This document shows positions 53,401-63,221 of a stretch of 64,000 nt of DNA, in pieces. The notes under the pieces are model-generated. The model searched no databases and was not told where the DNA came from. It was given only the letters and a program-made list of their open reading frames with translations. The DNA is from Asterias amurensis (taxonomy: Eukaryota > Echinodermata > Asteroidea > Forcipulatida > Asteriidae). The position numbers were made by a program, and so were the translations under genes. Positions within the stretch are counted from its first letter, which is position 1. Each line of letters begins with the position of its first letter. The stretch is taken from contig NC_092662.1 in the NCBI RefSeq assembly GCF_032118995.1, positions 4,960,001 to 5,024,000 of the forward strand, read 5' to 3'.

Positions 53401-56400
53401 CTTGCTTCAGAACACACTCCGGGATCATCTTTGGACTCAGTCGGCTGGAGTCACCATCTTCACCAGACACCCAGTGCAGAACGTAGACCATGAGTTAACC
53501 TCCATCTTTAACAGACTGGTCGCCTTGGCGCAGGGTCTGGAAAACACTGAGGTCAGAGTTCAACTAGCATTTTGTAGTGTGGGACCTAAAATATGGTCAT
53601 TTTATATCCCAAAGGTTCCATTGTAAAACGAGTGTAGATTTTCATCTTTGTAAGGGCAACGCCATGTTCATTTTGTGCACTTCCATATCATTTAAAAGTC
53701 TGTGGTAAATAATTGGGGCTCCAAGGCCAAGACCAGGGCAAAAGAGGTCATGACCTCTGTTGCCTTCATCTAATACCGAGCCTGTACCGACACAACATCA
53801 TGACCTTTTGGCACTCATTCATCGGTAACTTGTCTCGTCACCTTTTACAACAGGTTTTCCGAGCATTATCCTGCGTGGCCATACAATCTCCCACTAAAAC
53901 CTTACACCAGGCTGTCCAGAGAGCAGTTTCTAATGCATCAGTATGCCAAGCAGTTTGTCAGGTAAGGAAGAAACATTGCCCTTTTAGCAGGCTTCCAAAT
54001 AACCAACGGCACCCACAGTAATTGCTCAGGTGCCCTGTGCTTTTTCTGTGGTGCCCTGTCCGAAGTTCGAATTACAAATTCCTCATAATAAGCAGGATTC
54101 CTCATGCTTGGCAGGATTCGGACCCACAACCTTGTGGTTGCAAGTCCTGCAGTCTAACCACTGGTGCACCTTTAGTTAAAGGGACGGTACACTTTTGGTA
54201 ATTGTCAAAGACCATTCTTCTCACTCGGTGTATCCCAACATAAGCATGAAATAACAAGTCTGTGAAAATTTGAGCTAAATTGGTCATCGAAGTTGCGAGA
54301 AAATGATGAGAGAAAAAACACCCTTTTTGGACGGATTTGTGTGCTTTCAGATCGGAATAAAAGACTTCTGGCTAGAAGTCTTTTACTATTTTAGTGAGAA
54401 ATTACTTCTTTCTCAAAATCTATGCTACTTCAGAGGGAGCCGTTTAATTTCTTACAATGTTTTATACTATCAATAGCTCTCCAATGCTCGGTACCAAGTC
54501 AGTTTTTAAGTTAATATTTGTTTAAAGTAACTCCTAAATGTGTACCTTTAACCATGGTGCACACTCAAACTTACTTTTTGTATATACATGTAGGTTTTGC
54601 AGGCTATGCCCTCACTGGCGACCTTCAAACTTCATGGAGATCAGTGGCCATTACTGTGTCACCTCATCCTGGAAGCTGGTGGGAACCTGTCAACTTCAAC
54701 AAATGAGGAAGCAAATCTCTTACAGCTGGTAACCACAATACTGCAGGTGAGATTGCCATATAAAAAAGAGTGTCGGTGCATGTCTCTGCACACTGCACAA
54801 TAGAATGTCTGGGAGAATACTTTTGACAGCCGTCCGTCTGCCAGCAAAAGATTGAGGGATCAATGAAGATGTTTGTGTTGCAATAATTTGTGTTGCATGT
54901 TTGTGTTGCGATATATACATGATGTCACTCGAAGTGAAGTGGTTACACAGGATTTGAAGGTTTTTTTTTAGTGAGTCCCCTTTTAAAGATGGAACTTGGA
55001 GGATTACCAGGTATATCGCCAGCGTAGTTTGAGCTACGTAATGCTAACACTGAGATCTATTTTTCTATTTCAGCCATACAGACCGTTTCTGGATCCACTA
55101 TGTCCATTCTGGATGCCACCAGTTCTTTCTACTCAAGCAGTTTGCCAAGTATGTGTTTTGCCAAATCTTGAAACCTCTCCACAAAATGGCGGTCGGATGG
55201 ACATTATGACAGCTTTGAAACTACTTAAGGAGTTACTGAACATAAGAAACAATTCTGATCCGATGATAAACGTCCTAGGATCCTCACCGTTTCCCATCAT
55301 GCTTTGCCTTTGTGACCTCCTCGATGGTTGTCATCTTCTCTGGGATGGTGTCGTCACGGCAGCACAGAGTACTGATGTGAAGGAAGTTGTGCTTTGCCTT
55401 CTGGGATGGATTGCGAGAATCATCAAGGAGAAGCATAATCAAGGTAAGTAATGGACCGGAGGAGGAATTATTGACTGGTTATGAGAAATTATTGCCTGCC
55501 CCACAGGGCTTTATCACATTTTATGAACTAGCTTATTCAGTGTTTTTGGTGCATATTAAGTGATGAGGAACTAGTGACCCCAGAAAGAGTTGCGAGAATC
55601 ATCAAGGACATGCGTGATCAAGGTTAAGTAATGGCCCAGAGGAGGAGTTATTGTCTGGTTATGAGGAACTAATGCCTGTCCCACTTAGCACCTTTAATAG
55701 ACTAGCTAATCAGTGATTTTGGTGCATATTAAGTGATGAGGAACAAGCTCAGAAAGAATTGCGAGAAACATCAAAAATCAAGGAGATGCGTGATCAAGGT
55801 GAAGTTATGGACCAGCGGAGGAGTTATTGACTGGTTATGAGAAACTAATACCTGGCACACAGGGCTTTATCCAATTTCATGGACTATTTTCGAAATTATA
55901 TCGTATCTACACATTTGGGTACTGTTATCTTTCCCAGGCAATAACTGCGCAGAACATGGGGTAGCCTGGCTCTTGAACCGTGTCTCTGTCACACTACACT
56001 GGACGACATCTCTCTATCTGAACGAGTTACTGTCAGAGTTACTGCCTCAGCAAAAAAAGGTGAGGGGAGTGTTATTTATGTCATTAAAAAGAAAGTAAAA
56101 TAAAAAGTGGTGTTGCAAAAGAGCCTTGCAATCAAGCCTGTTTTGTTTTGCATTCCTGCAGTGATTCCAGAAGAAAAGTCCCAAGTGTTATTTTCAACAA
56201 TCAACAATCGATTTTCAAGAATCTCTTTTTTCTCAAACTTTGAACTCAAACTAACTTTGTTTTTTCGTTTCTGTTTTTAAAGACTATTCCAGAGTGCTTG
56301 TTCGATATCTGCAACTTCCCTGATCCTGCCTGGTATCCTGTAGCATCTGATGACACTTCAAGTAAGCTGCTCTTGCCTATCTATAAAGAACAAATCAAAA

Positions 56401-58682
56401 TGGCCCAAGCAAAAGTTAGTGTAGTGATGGCGTCTGGCGATTTGAGTAAAAAGTGTTGTCTACAATTTTAAGAGGCTCTGATATAAGATTGCTGTAATAA
56501 GGCATCCTTTGATCAATAAACTCAAAGGCCCAAAACTTTTTTGAGCAAAAAAAAAGCAAGGCACTAGTTGTAAAAGTGAGAATCAAGACATTTACTTGTT
56601 TTTCAGTTTGTCCAGACTAGTCCTTACCACCTTTTTGAAATCGGTCCCAGAATGTGGAATTTCAGTTTACCCCGAATATAAGTGAGTTTATATGTTTGTA
56701 TTTCATTAAAATTCTGAATCTCTCTTGTGTAGGAGCTCTACCTTTGGTTGAGACACTGACAGATTTACTACAGTGTAGTCGAGTTTCAGACAAAATGGTT
56801 GACATTTTGGTCCAGGTAAATATTTATTTATAAAATGTTTACATGCAAAATTTGTTTTCTGCAGTCATAGGCGTGTTAAAAAAAAAACAAAAACAAAAAC
56901 AAATCAGGAAAGTTGTTGTACTTGTTCATGCATCTTTGATTACCCCCATAAGGAACCAATTATTTAAATTCCCTGTGAAGCAAAAAAAAAACACAGTTAT
57001 TTAACCAGGATTTTTTTGTTTCATATTTCTTTGATAAAACTCCTATAAATAAACCAATTTGTTCAATTTCTTTCAGAAGCAATAGTAAAAGAGAATAATT
57101 TTTTGCTTTTTTTGAAGATTTCAATTTCTTTATGCGTTTTTTATTTTGACTTCGTTATGTTTAGGGTCTTCAAGTGAAGGAGATTCCCCATCAGAGTTTC
57201 CAAGAGGCACTCACACTGGCCCTCGTACAGGTGTTGCCCCACTGCATCATGGGAGAATGGCAATGCATCATGGGAATGCTGAAGCAACTTCTAGCCAATG
57301 AGGTCCTCTGCGTGCCATGCAGCACGCAGTTTTTGACAGAACTTCCTATGGTGAATATATCAGGTATTGAGAACGTTTGTGCAACTTTGATGACCAATTG
57401 AGTCAAAATTTTCACAGGTGTGTTATTTTATGTATATGTTTGGATACACCAAGTGAGAAGACTGGTCTTTGACAATGAGGGGCTTTGACAAACTTGTTCG
57501 GTGCCTTTAATTTTATTGTTTTATTTATTGTTATTTTGTCCGTTTGCAGGGTTCAAAGTTCACCTCAGCCTTTCTCAGCTGCTTCTATCAGTGATGCAAC
57601 TTCTGACCAGCCCCTGCTGTCAAGACTGGGCAACCCCACAGCTTCTCCATCATGTGACCCGTTGCCATGTTAACACCATGCAGGTAATAAAACGGCACCA
57701 CTGTAGTGGTTTGTAAGCACCATCACTTCAAAATCATCACGTCATCAGGCAAACTAGGGTCCCCGTTTGTGGACCAATGTCAAAGTTCTTTGGCACACAA
57801 ATATGTGAAGCCATTTCCCTTACCTCAAAAAACCAGTTACTTGCCAAAATACTTTGCCATGTGTAATTTGTGGTTCCCTGCGTGTTGACCTTGTGACGTT
57901 TCTGTTGACGAAGCTCTGTGCAGTTTGACTTTGACCTGAGTGAAATTACACTGACAAAAGGAGCCATTTTTGTGTAAGATTTGAAGATTGTCTGGTACAA
58001 TGACGTGCTTGATCACAAGTTACTACTTGAAACTAGAATTCCTCATTAGAATTTATGTCACATAATTAGGGGCAATATTTTGCAGGATTACGTTAGAAAT
58101 GGTGAACACCCATACACAATTCGGAATGGATGTGTATGGCACAATGGTACCAGGGTTTGCTCATCTGGAGGTTGCAAAGGCTTGCCTCGAACCACTTGAC
58201 GTAGGAGGAATTCAAATGTAAGCGGTACATTGCAACTTAGCAAGTCATTGTAATAGACATTATTTTAATTAATTCGAAAAAACGACTCATTATCATGTAG
58301 ACCAACGCTTCTTTAAAGCTATTTTATAATCTTGACTTCTTTCAGTATCTTTTTTCTGTTTTTTCACTTTCTCAACCAGAATTTAACCTCTGAGATATTG
58401 ACCTCTGACCTTCACAATGAATCAGCGAGACTGTTTGTGATTGGTCAGTTCTTTTGCCACACATGTGAGGTGATCAGTGTACTACCAACACACGAACTGA
58501 AGGAACAAGTTTTCGTCTTGACATTGCAGTTCATGTCACATCTGGAGGAAATGATGAATCATTCAAAAGATGTAAATCAAGAGTGGACTAATCAGAAGGC
58601 ACTATTGGAACTTATAGCAAATCAGAAGCTAGCAGGCGAGCAGAAGAGAACACTTCTTCAAAAGATCATCAATATATCATAA
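50431..58682 (+). CDS. GEMIN4: GEMIN4-like SMN-complex component, 14 exons
   Basis: Gemin4 is a subunit of the SMN complex, which assembles Sm rings on spliceosomal snRNAs. Exons: 50431-50874, 51372-52371, 52768-52864, 52980-53061, 53369-53551, 53854-53961, 54594-54746, 55074-55443, 55938-56059, 56283-56361, 56733-56815, 57165-57363, 57550-57683, 58380-58682; 3357 nt, 1118 residues (human 1058). Blocks matching human Gemin4 in order: WEEESWIECLERNTAIL, FPIMLCLCDLLDG, ALVQVLPHCIMGEWQ, CCQDWATPQLLHHV, and the C-terminal RTLLQKIINIS against human RQTLLQKMSSF. The protein is helical throughout with no catalytic motif. The start could be either of two adjacent Met codons (50431 or 50434). The stop codon overlaps an AATAAA at 58682-58687; a more usual poly(A) signal is at 59101-59106. 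Confidence 0.92.
52385..52565. repeat. Interspersed repeat just after GEMIN4 exon 2
   Basis: TTGCCTCCATGCCC, TGCCATTTACCAAGGAGAAA and TGGTGCC-type blocks recur at 59330-59515. It begins within 20 bp of the exon 2 splice donor. Family unknown. Confidence 0.6.
54088..54175 (-). mobile_element. tRNA-like SINE fragment, GEMIN4 intron 6
   Basis: Antisense copy of the head seen in the 39696 array: GACTGCAGGACTTGCAACCA, then GGTTGTGGGTCCGAATCCTG. It abuts a MITE starting at 54176. Confidence 0.7.
54176..54551. mobile_element. TTAA-bounded MITE, GEMIN4 intron 6
   Basis: Starts TTAAAGGGACGGTACACTTT and ends AATGTGTACCTTTAA, with the central hairpin AGACTTCTGGCTAGAAGTCT. It aligns along its length with 15482-15850 and ends 42 bp before exon 7. 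Confidence 0.85.
55411..55890 (+). repeat. Triplicated exon-intron junction of GEMIN4 exon 8
   Basis: Three direct copies start at 55411, 55590 and 55759 with TTGCGAGAATCATCAAGGA or a variant. The first copy is the end of exon 8 with its donor AAG|GTAAGT at 55443. The second and third keep GATCAAGGTTAAG and GATCAAGGTGAAG, so donor-like sites persist in the intron. Units are about 179 and 169 bp. Confidence 0.88.
57373..57478. mobile_element. MITE remnant beginning 10 bp after GEMIN4 exon 12
   Basis: AACTTTGATGACCAATTGAG and TGTTATTTTATGTATATGTT, then GAGAAGACTGGTCTTTGACA match the right third of the AAAGGCAGTGGACACTATTG family. The start and the TTAA end are missing. Confidence 0.75.
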
Positions 58683-58689
58683 ATAAACT

Positions 58690-59045
58690 ATTTGGTTGAA
58701 CAAAGAAACATCGACTAGTTTGGGACTTGACCCGGTGACCTGTACCAACTCTACAAACTGAGCTACATAACATGTATCTAGCCCTCTGTATAGCGAAATC
58801 CCTATTTTTGTCTATGGTTTTGTTCGGTTGTGCCGTTAGAAGACATACAACCTAAAAATGCCATGTAGCCAGGGATCACACCCAAGTTTATGATACAACC
58901 TTTGCAGCAGTAGCAGAGGGATCACCTTAAAGGGATGCAACCTTTTATTTAAAATATCAAGTATAAACACAAGGGAAAATGACTGGGTAAATTTAAAAAT
59001 AATTTGGGGTTGATCGAAGGACAATTTATTTATAATTTGGGTTAT
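58690..59045 (-). mobile_element. tRNA-derived SINE after GEMIN4
   Basis: Contains CTACAAACTGAGCTACATAA (antisense box A), a decayed box B, ACACCCAAGTTTATGATACA and GGGAAAATGACTGGGTAAAT, all shared with 15225-15480 and 43590-43800. Confidence 0.65.
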
Positions 59046-59329
59046 AGTTTCACCCAAAGTTAATCTTGCATTGTTTACAACAAAATCTGACTATAAGAAC
59101 AATAAAAGAAAATGGTAATAACACATACTTTAATTTTACTTTATTTTTTTTTAATTGAAAACAGCTTTTTCCAGCTCCACAGCAACTTGGTAAACTTTAC
59201 CTGAAAATATTTTGGTTACAAAAAAATAAAACAACACCTGAGAAAGTATAAAGGACAAGTTAAAGCAAGAACTAAAATGTGAGACTGAAAATGGATGAAA
59301 TTGTTTAAAATTGTTGAAATTGTTTTCAA

Positions 59330-59515
59330 GGGTACGCCGGCCAGACTACTTTATGGATACATTGGAGGTAGTTGCCTCCATTTCCCCTGGCAGTTGCCTT
59401 GCTGCCCTGTTAAATGTTCCTTTCAAATTTACAATTCCCTCATAGAGATGCCCTTTACCAAGGAGAAAACGCTTTGGTGCCCTTGCCTGTTCAAAAACAA
59501 AGCGTCGGGCCTCGG
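59330..59515. repeat. Interspersed repeat, second copy of 52385-52565
   Basis: Shares GTTGCCTCCAT, GCCCTTTACCAAGGAGAAAA and TTGGTGCCCTTGCC with the copy in GEMIN4 intron 2. Confidence 0.6.
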
Positions 59516-60100
59516 TATGAACAAATAAATATTTGCAGAACATGAGCTATTACAGAAAATACACGTCTGTTACAGTATGACAACATGTATCGGATCTACT
59601 GTGGAAAACTGTAGCCAGTCTCAGGCTTGGTTCCAAGACCCTTCCATCTGCATTTGCATCAGCATTTTTTTCATCAACAGAGGGCGCAATTTACTTCCTC
59701 CATTGTATGACTATACAGCTGTATATAGACAAGATGTTTCAGAATAAAACCAGTTGTTTCTGTTAATCAATGAATGTTTGTACCCTGTTTCTTTTTCCCC
59801 CGAGTGAAAACACCAACCTAATAGATTAATAACTTCCTGTCCTAATAGGTGGACTTGGAAAGTCCGTGGGCGCCGGGTATTTTCCAAACCCCAGCTCATG
59901 CCCCTGTTCGGGCTCCGTCGTCAATTTGGAACAAACTGTACATTTTGTACTGGAGCCTAAGCAAAGATTTTGAAAAAGCTCTGGGCTTGATTTCACAATG
60001 TCCATCTTAGGATAATTGTCCATAACCGCCCCCCCCCATAAAAATACAATCTTAAAATAAATTTGAACACTTCAAATTGGGCCCTGATCTTGCAACTGGT

Positions 60101-63100
60101 TTACACATAGAAGGCAGTGTTGAATTTCTTTGTTCGATACCTCTCTAGAACATTCTCATGACTGTATGGACACTGCAATAAAAAACAGACCAAGAAAGAA
60201 AATTAATAAATATGTACTCAATATTAAATTGTAAACATTCCAAAAAACTGGGAACTTCCTCAAAAGTTTTTTATTGCTATTAATTTTAAGAGTGATAATA
60301 AAGCAATATACCTTCCCTTTAAAATGAATGATCTGTATCGAATAATTAAAGGCAGTGGACACTATTGGTAACTACTCAAAATAATTATTAGCATAAAACC
60401 TTACTTGGTAACGAGTAATGGGGAGAGGTTGATAGTATAAAACATTGTGAGAAATGGCTCCCTCTGAAGTAACATTGTTTTCGAGAAAGAAGTAAATTTC
60501 CCAGATTTGATTTCGAGACCTCAGATTTAGAATTTGAGGCCTTGAAATCAAGCATCTGAAAGCACACAACTTCGTGTGACAAGAGAGTTTGTTCTTTCAT
60601 TATTATCTTGCAACTTCGACGACCGATTGAGCTAAAATTTTCACAGGTTTGTTATTTCATGCATATGTTGAGATACACTAACTGTGAAGACTGGTCTTTG
60701 ACAATTACCAACAGTGTCCAGTGTCTTTAACAGCTACATTTGCTAAAATGCCAAACTGTCGTCATCTGTCGATGTTAATTTCATACTCACATGTCGACAA
60801 CAACTGCCACAGCATTTGCCCCTAGCGATGTGGTACGGCTGAGTCAGAACAACATATCCTGTACTTGGATCTGTGTAAGCATCCTCGCCAGCCTGTTACC
60901 ATGGAAAACAAGATGACACAATTTAGCTATTAATACGGTAACATAAACTCTTCCAGAATTGTGTTCGTCTGAAGTGCCCCATTTTGTAGTTAACAATAAA
61001 AAAGCAGTATGCACACAAAAGACCCCATCAGTTCGCCAAACTGTTCGTCCTAGTGTTTTCATGGTGAGCAGAAATTGCTGAAAAACGTCATAGAAGAAAA
61101 GTGCTTGACCAAGAAACTGGGGAGCACTTCTTCAAAAAAAGATGACATCTGTGGTCATATGTTCAACTACTGGTACATATGACTGCAGGATGTCAAAGCT
61201 TTTTAAAAGGAGTACAGTGCCCCAGTCATATAATAACAATTAAAAAAGCAGATGCACACAAAAGACCCCATCAGTTCGCCCAACTGTTCGTCCTAGTGTT
61301 TTCATGGTGAGCAGAAATTGCTGAAAAACGTTATAGAAGAAAAGTGCTTGACCAAGAAACTGGGGAGCAGTTCTTCACAAAAAGTTGACATCTGTGGTCG
61401 TATGTTCAACTACTGGTATGACTTCAGGATGTCAAAGCTTTTTAAGAAATAGTACAGTGCCCAAGTCCTAAATAAACAAGAGTATCTGTGACAATCGTAC
61501 CCAAAGGTTCAAGCAGCAATCAGGTCTATTATAGATACTGACCACATCAAACTGGAACCATAAATAAGGGAATTAACAAGTAGTGACAAGTTCTTACACT
61601 ACGGCCGTTTACAGCTGGCAGGGTCGAAGTGCCGCGTGATAAAGGGCAAACAGCTGGTCATTATCAACCGTTTAAACACCCCCACGTGACGCGCTCTCCA
61701 CCAATGAGTAGCGAAACTGTCTGGGATGTTTATGAATTCATAATAATAAATTCAACAACTATTATATTAAAACTAAAATAGATTCCATAGACCTTTTTGG
61801 CGCAAATGCTAATTGCGCAAGCGCTAACTGTAAAAAGAGGAAAAGAGGTGATGCTGGTCTAGCTAGCGATCGCTAGCGATACCAGGCCCCTCATTCCACA
61901 CCCAACGCTAGCCCACCTTGTTGAGCTGTTAATGGCTCCGCTTTTAACATCGGTCTCATGATGAGACCGATGTTAAAAGCGGAGCCATTAACAGCTCAAC
62001 AAGGTGGGCTAACCCAACGCGTACGTACTGAGCTGAATATCGCACACTATCAAAAATTTCACACATTACCCTCGCTTACATGTAGCTATAGGCAAAAGGA
62101 AGCAGACGTCACCATTGGAGACTATACTACAGTAGTTGAGATAACGTAACCTTCCTCCTGACGTGTGCCAGGAGGACATAACCCTCCTCCCGACGGCCGC
62201 CAGAAGGAGGGTTACGTTATCACAACTAATACTTTATGCTCTTGTTAGTGCGATAGTGCACGACAAGCCCCCAAGCGTTTGTATGATTAAAGGCAGTGGA
62301 CACTGTTAGTAATTACTCAAAATAATTATTAGCATGAAACCTTTCTTGGTGACGAGTAATAGGGAGAGGTTGATGGTATAAAACATTGTGAGAAACGGCA
62401 CCCTCTAAAGTGCCATAGTTTTCGAGAAAGAAGTAATTTTCCACGAATTTGATTTTGAGACCTCAGATTTAGTACTTGAGGTCTCGAAATAAACCATCTA
62501 AAACGCACACATCTTCGTGTAACAATGGTGTTTTTTTCTTTCATTCATATCTCGCAAGTTCGATGACCGATTGAGCTCAAATTTTCACAGGTGCGTTATT
62601 TTATACATATGTTGAGATACACCAACTGTGGAGGCTAGTCTTTGACAATTACCAATAGTGTCCTCGGCCTTTCATGCCAGCAAGGGTAAGTCTATTTACA
62701 AACTACATCAACCATGCATCAACTAAATTGCACTAAGTCTATTTTCGTACTTTGCAAGCCTCCTTATGTAATCTGTAAATGCTCCTCTCTTCTGTCGTTA
62801 ATTTATCCAATGACACTGCTGCATCATCAACGACGGAAGTCAACGGCATAGAAACAGAAGATGAATTCCTTGAAGACGAATTCCTGGCAGACCGATTCCT
62901 AGAAGACCGATTACTAGAAGACGAATTCCTAGAAGACATCGAAGAAGAAGATCCTCCATTGTTTTTGTTTTCTTCATTGTTTCCATCTTCCTTTCCCGGT
63001 GAATTCTGTTCCAAAACTTCGCTGTTCTCTGCTACCATTTTGCTCTTAGTTCTGATTGAAGACATTTTTACGCCGAGATTCGACCTCATCAGTTTAGATC

Positions 63101-63221
63101 TGTTCTTTGGAGCGGACAAACTTCTTGGTCGAGCAGCTGCTACATCTTGGAAGAAATATCTACAGAGTGAAAGAGGATGCCCTCTCTGCATCAATTTTGA
63201 TAGAAACTGACAACGATGCAT
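60101..63221 (-). CDS. C1orf53: C1orf53-like small cysteine-rich protein, probably mitochondrial, 3 exons
   Basis: Function of the family is not established; human C1orf53 is predicted mitochondrial. Exons on the minus strand: 63221-62751, 60892-60791, 60172-60101; 645 nt, 214 residues. The conserved core is LTTEERSIYRLHKEACK, then AYTDPSTGYVVLTQPYH, then RGKCCGSCCRHCPY, ending KKFNTAFYV, against human ...GECCGSACRHCPYG and ...KKKQFNSYFYV. All joins are phase 0. The chosen start gives MHRCQFLSKLMQRGHPLSL, basic and free of acidic residues, like a mitochondrial presequence; in-frame Met codons also occur at 63263, 63191, 63089 and 63065. Between presequence and core is a Ser/Arg/Asn-rich low-complexity segment of about 40 residues, absent from my memory of the human protein. 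Intron 1 is about 1.86 kb and filled with repeats. Confidence 0.88.
60346..60730. mobile_element. TTAA-bounded MITE, family AAAGGCAGTGGACACTATTG
   Basis: Full-length copy in the second intron of the C1orf53 homologue. Left end TTAAAGGCAGTGGACACTA; right end AGTGTCCAGTGTCTTTAA. Confidence 0.9.
60975..61457 (+). repeat. Tandem duplication of about 242 bp, C1orf53 intron 1
   Basis: Two direct copies, about 60975-61216 and 61217-61457, share AAAGACCCCATCAGTTCGCC, TGTTCGTCCTAGTGTTTTCA and AAGTGCTTGACCAAGAAACT with few differences, so the duplication is fairly young. Confidence 0.88.
61909..62011. repeat. Perfect palindrome, 51-bp arms with 1-bp spacer
   Basis: The arms 61909-61959 and 61961-62011 are exact complements around G61960, running outward from TCTCATGATGAGA to AGCCCACCTT and AAGGTGGGCT. 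Beyond the arms, similarity stops after about one base. Confidence 0.93.
62140..62221. repeat. Short inverted repeat, C1orf53 intron 1
   Basis: GATAACGTAACCTTCCTCCT and AGAAGGAGGGTTACGTTATC are inverted copies about 40 bp apart; the loop contains a further CCCTCCTCC block. Confidence 0.75.
62287..62673. mobile_element. TTAA-type MITE, family AAAGGCAGTGGACACTATTG
   Basis: Left end TTAAAGGCAGTGGACACTG; right end decayed (AGTGTCCTCGGCCTTTC), so the TTAA is lost there. It lies in C1orf53 intron 1, 78 bp after exon 1 on the minus strand. Confidence 0.85.

Larger units (their letters stand above)
58683..60100. other. Convergent 3' region between GEMIN4 and the C1orf53 homologue
   Basis: Holds a SINE (about 58690-59045) and a diverged interspersed repeat (about 59330-59515). 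Poly(A) signal candidates are AATAAA at 59101-59106 on the plus strand for GEMIN4 and at 59145-59140 on the minus strand for the C1orf53 homologue. If both are used, the two 3' UTRs meet or overlap. No coding exon was recognised. Confidence 0.45.

Noticed and set aside
55590-55625. Additional real exon of GEMIN4
   Set aside because: It is a tandem copy of the end of exon 8; including it would break the phase to exon 9 at 55938.
62779-63210. Acidic, repetitive plus-strand frame (EDEFLEDEFL-like)
   Set aside because: Antisense of the Ser/Arg/Asn-rich segment of the C1orf53 homologue, which has a conserved spliced core on the minus strand.
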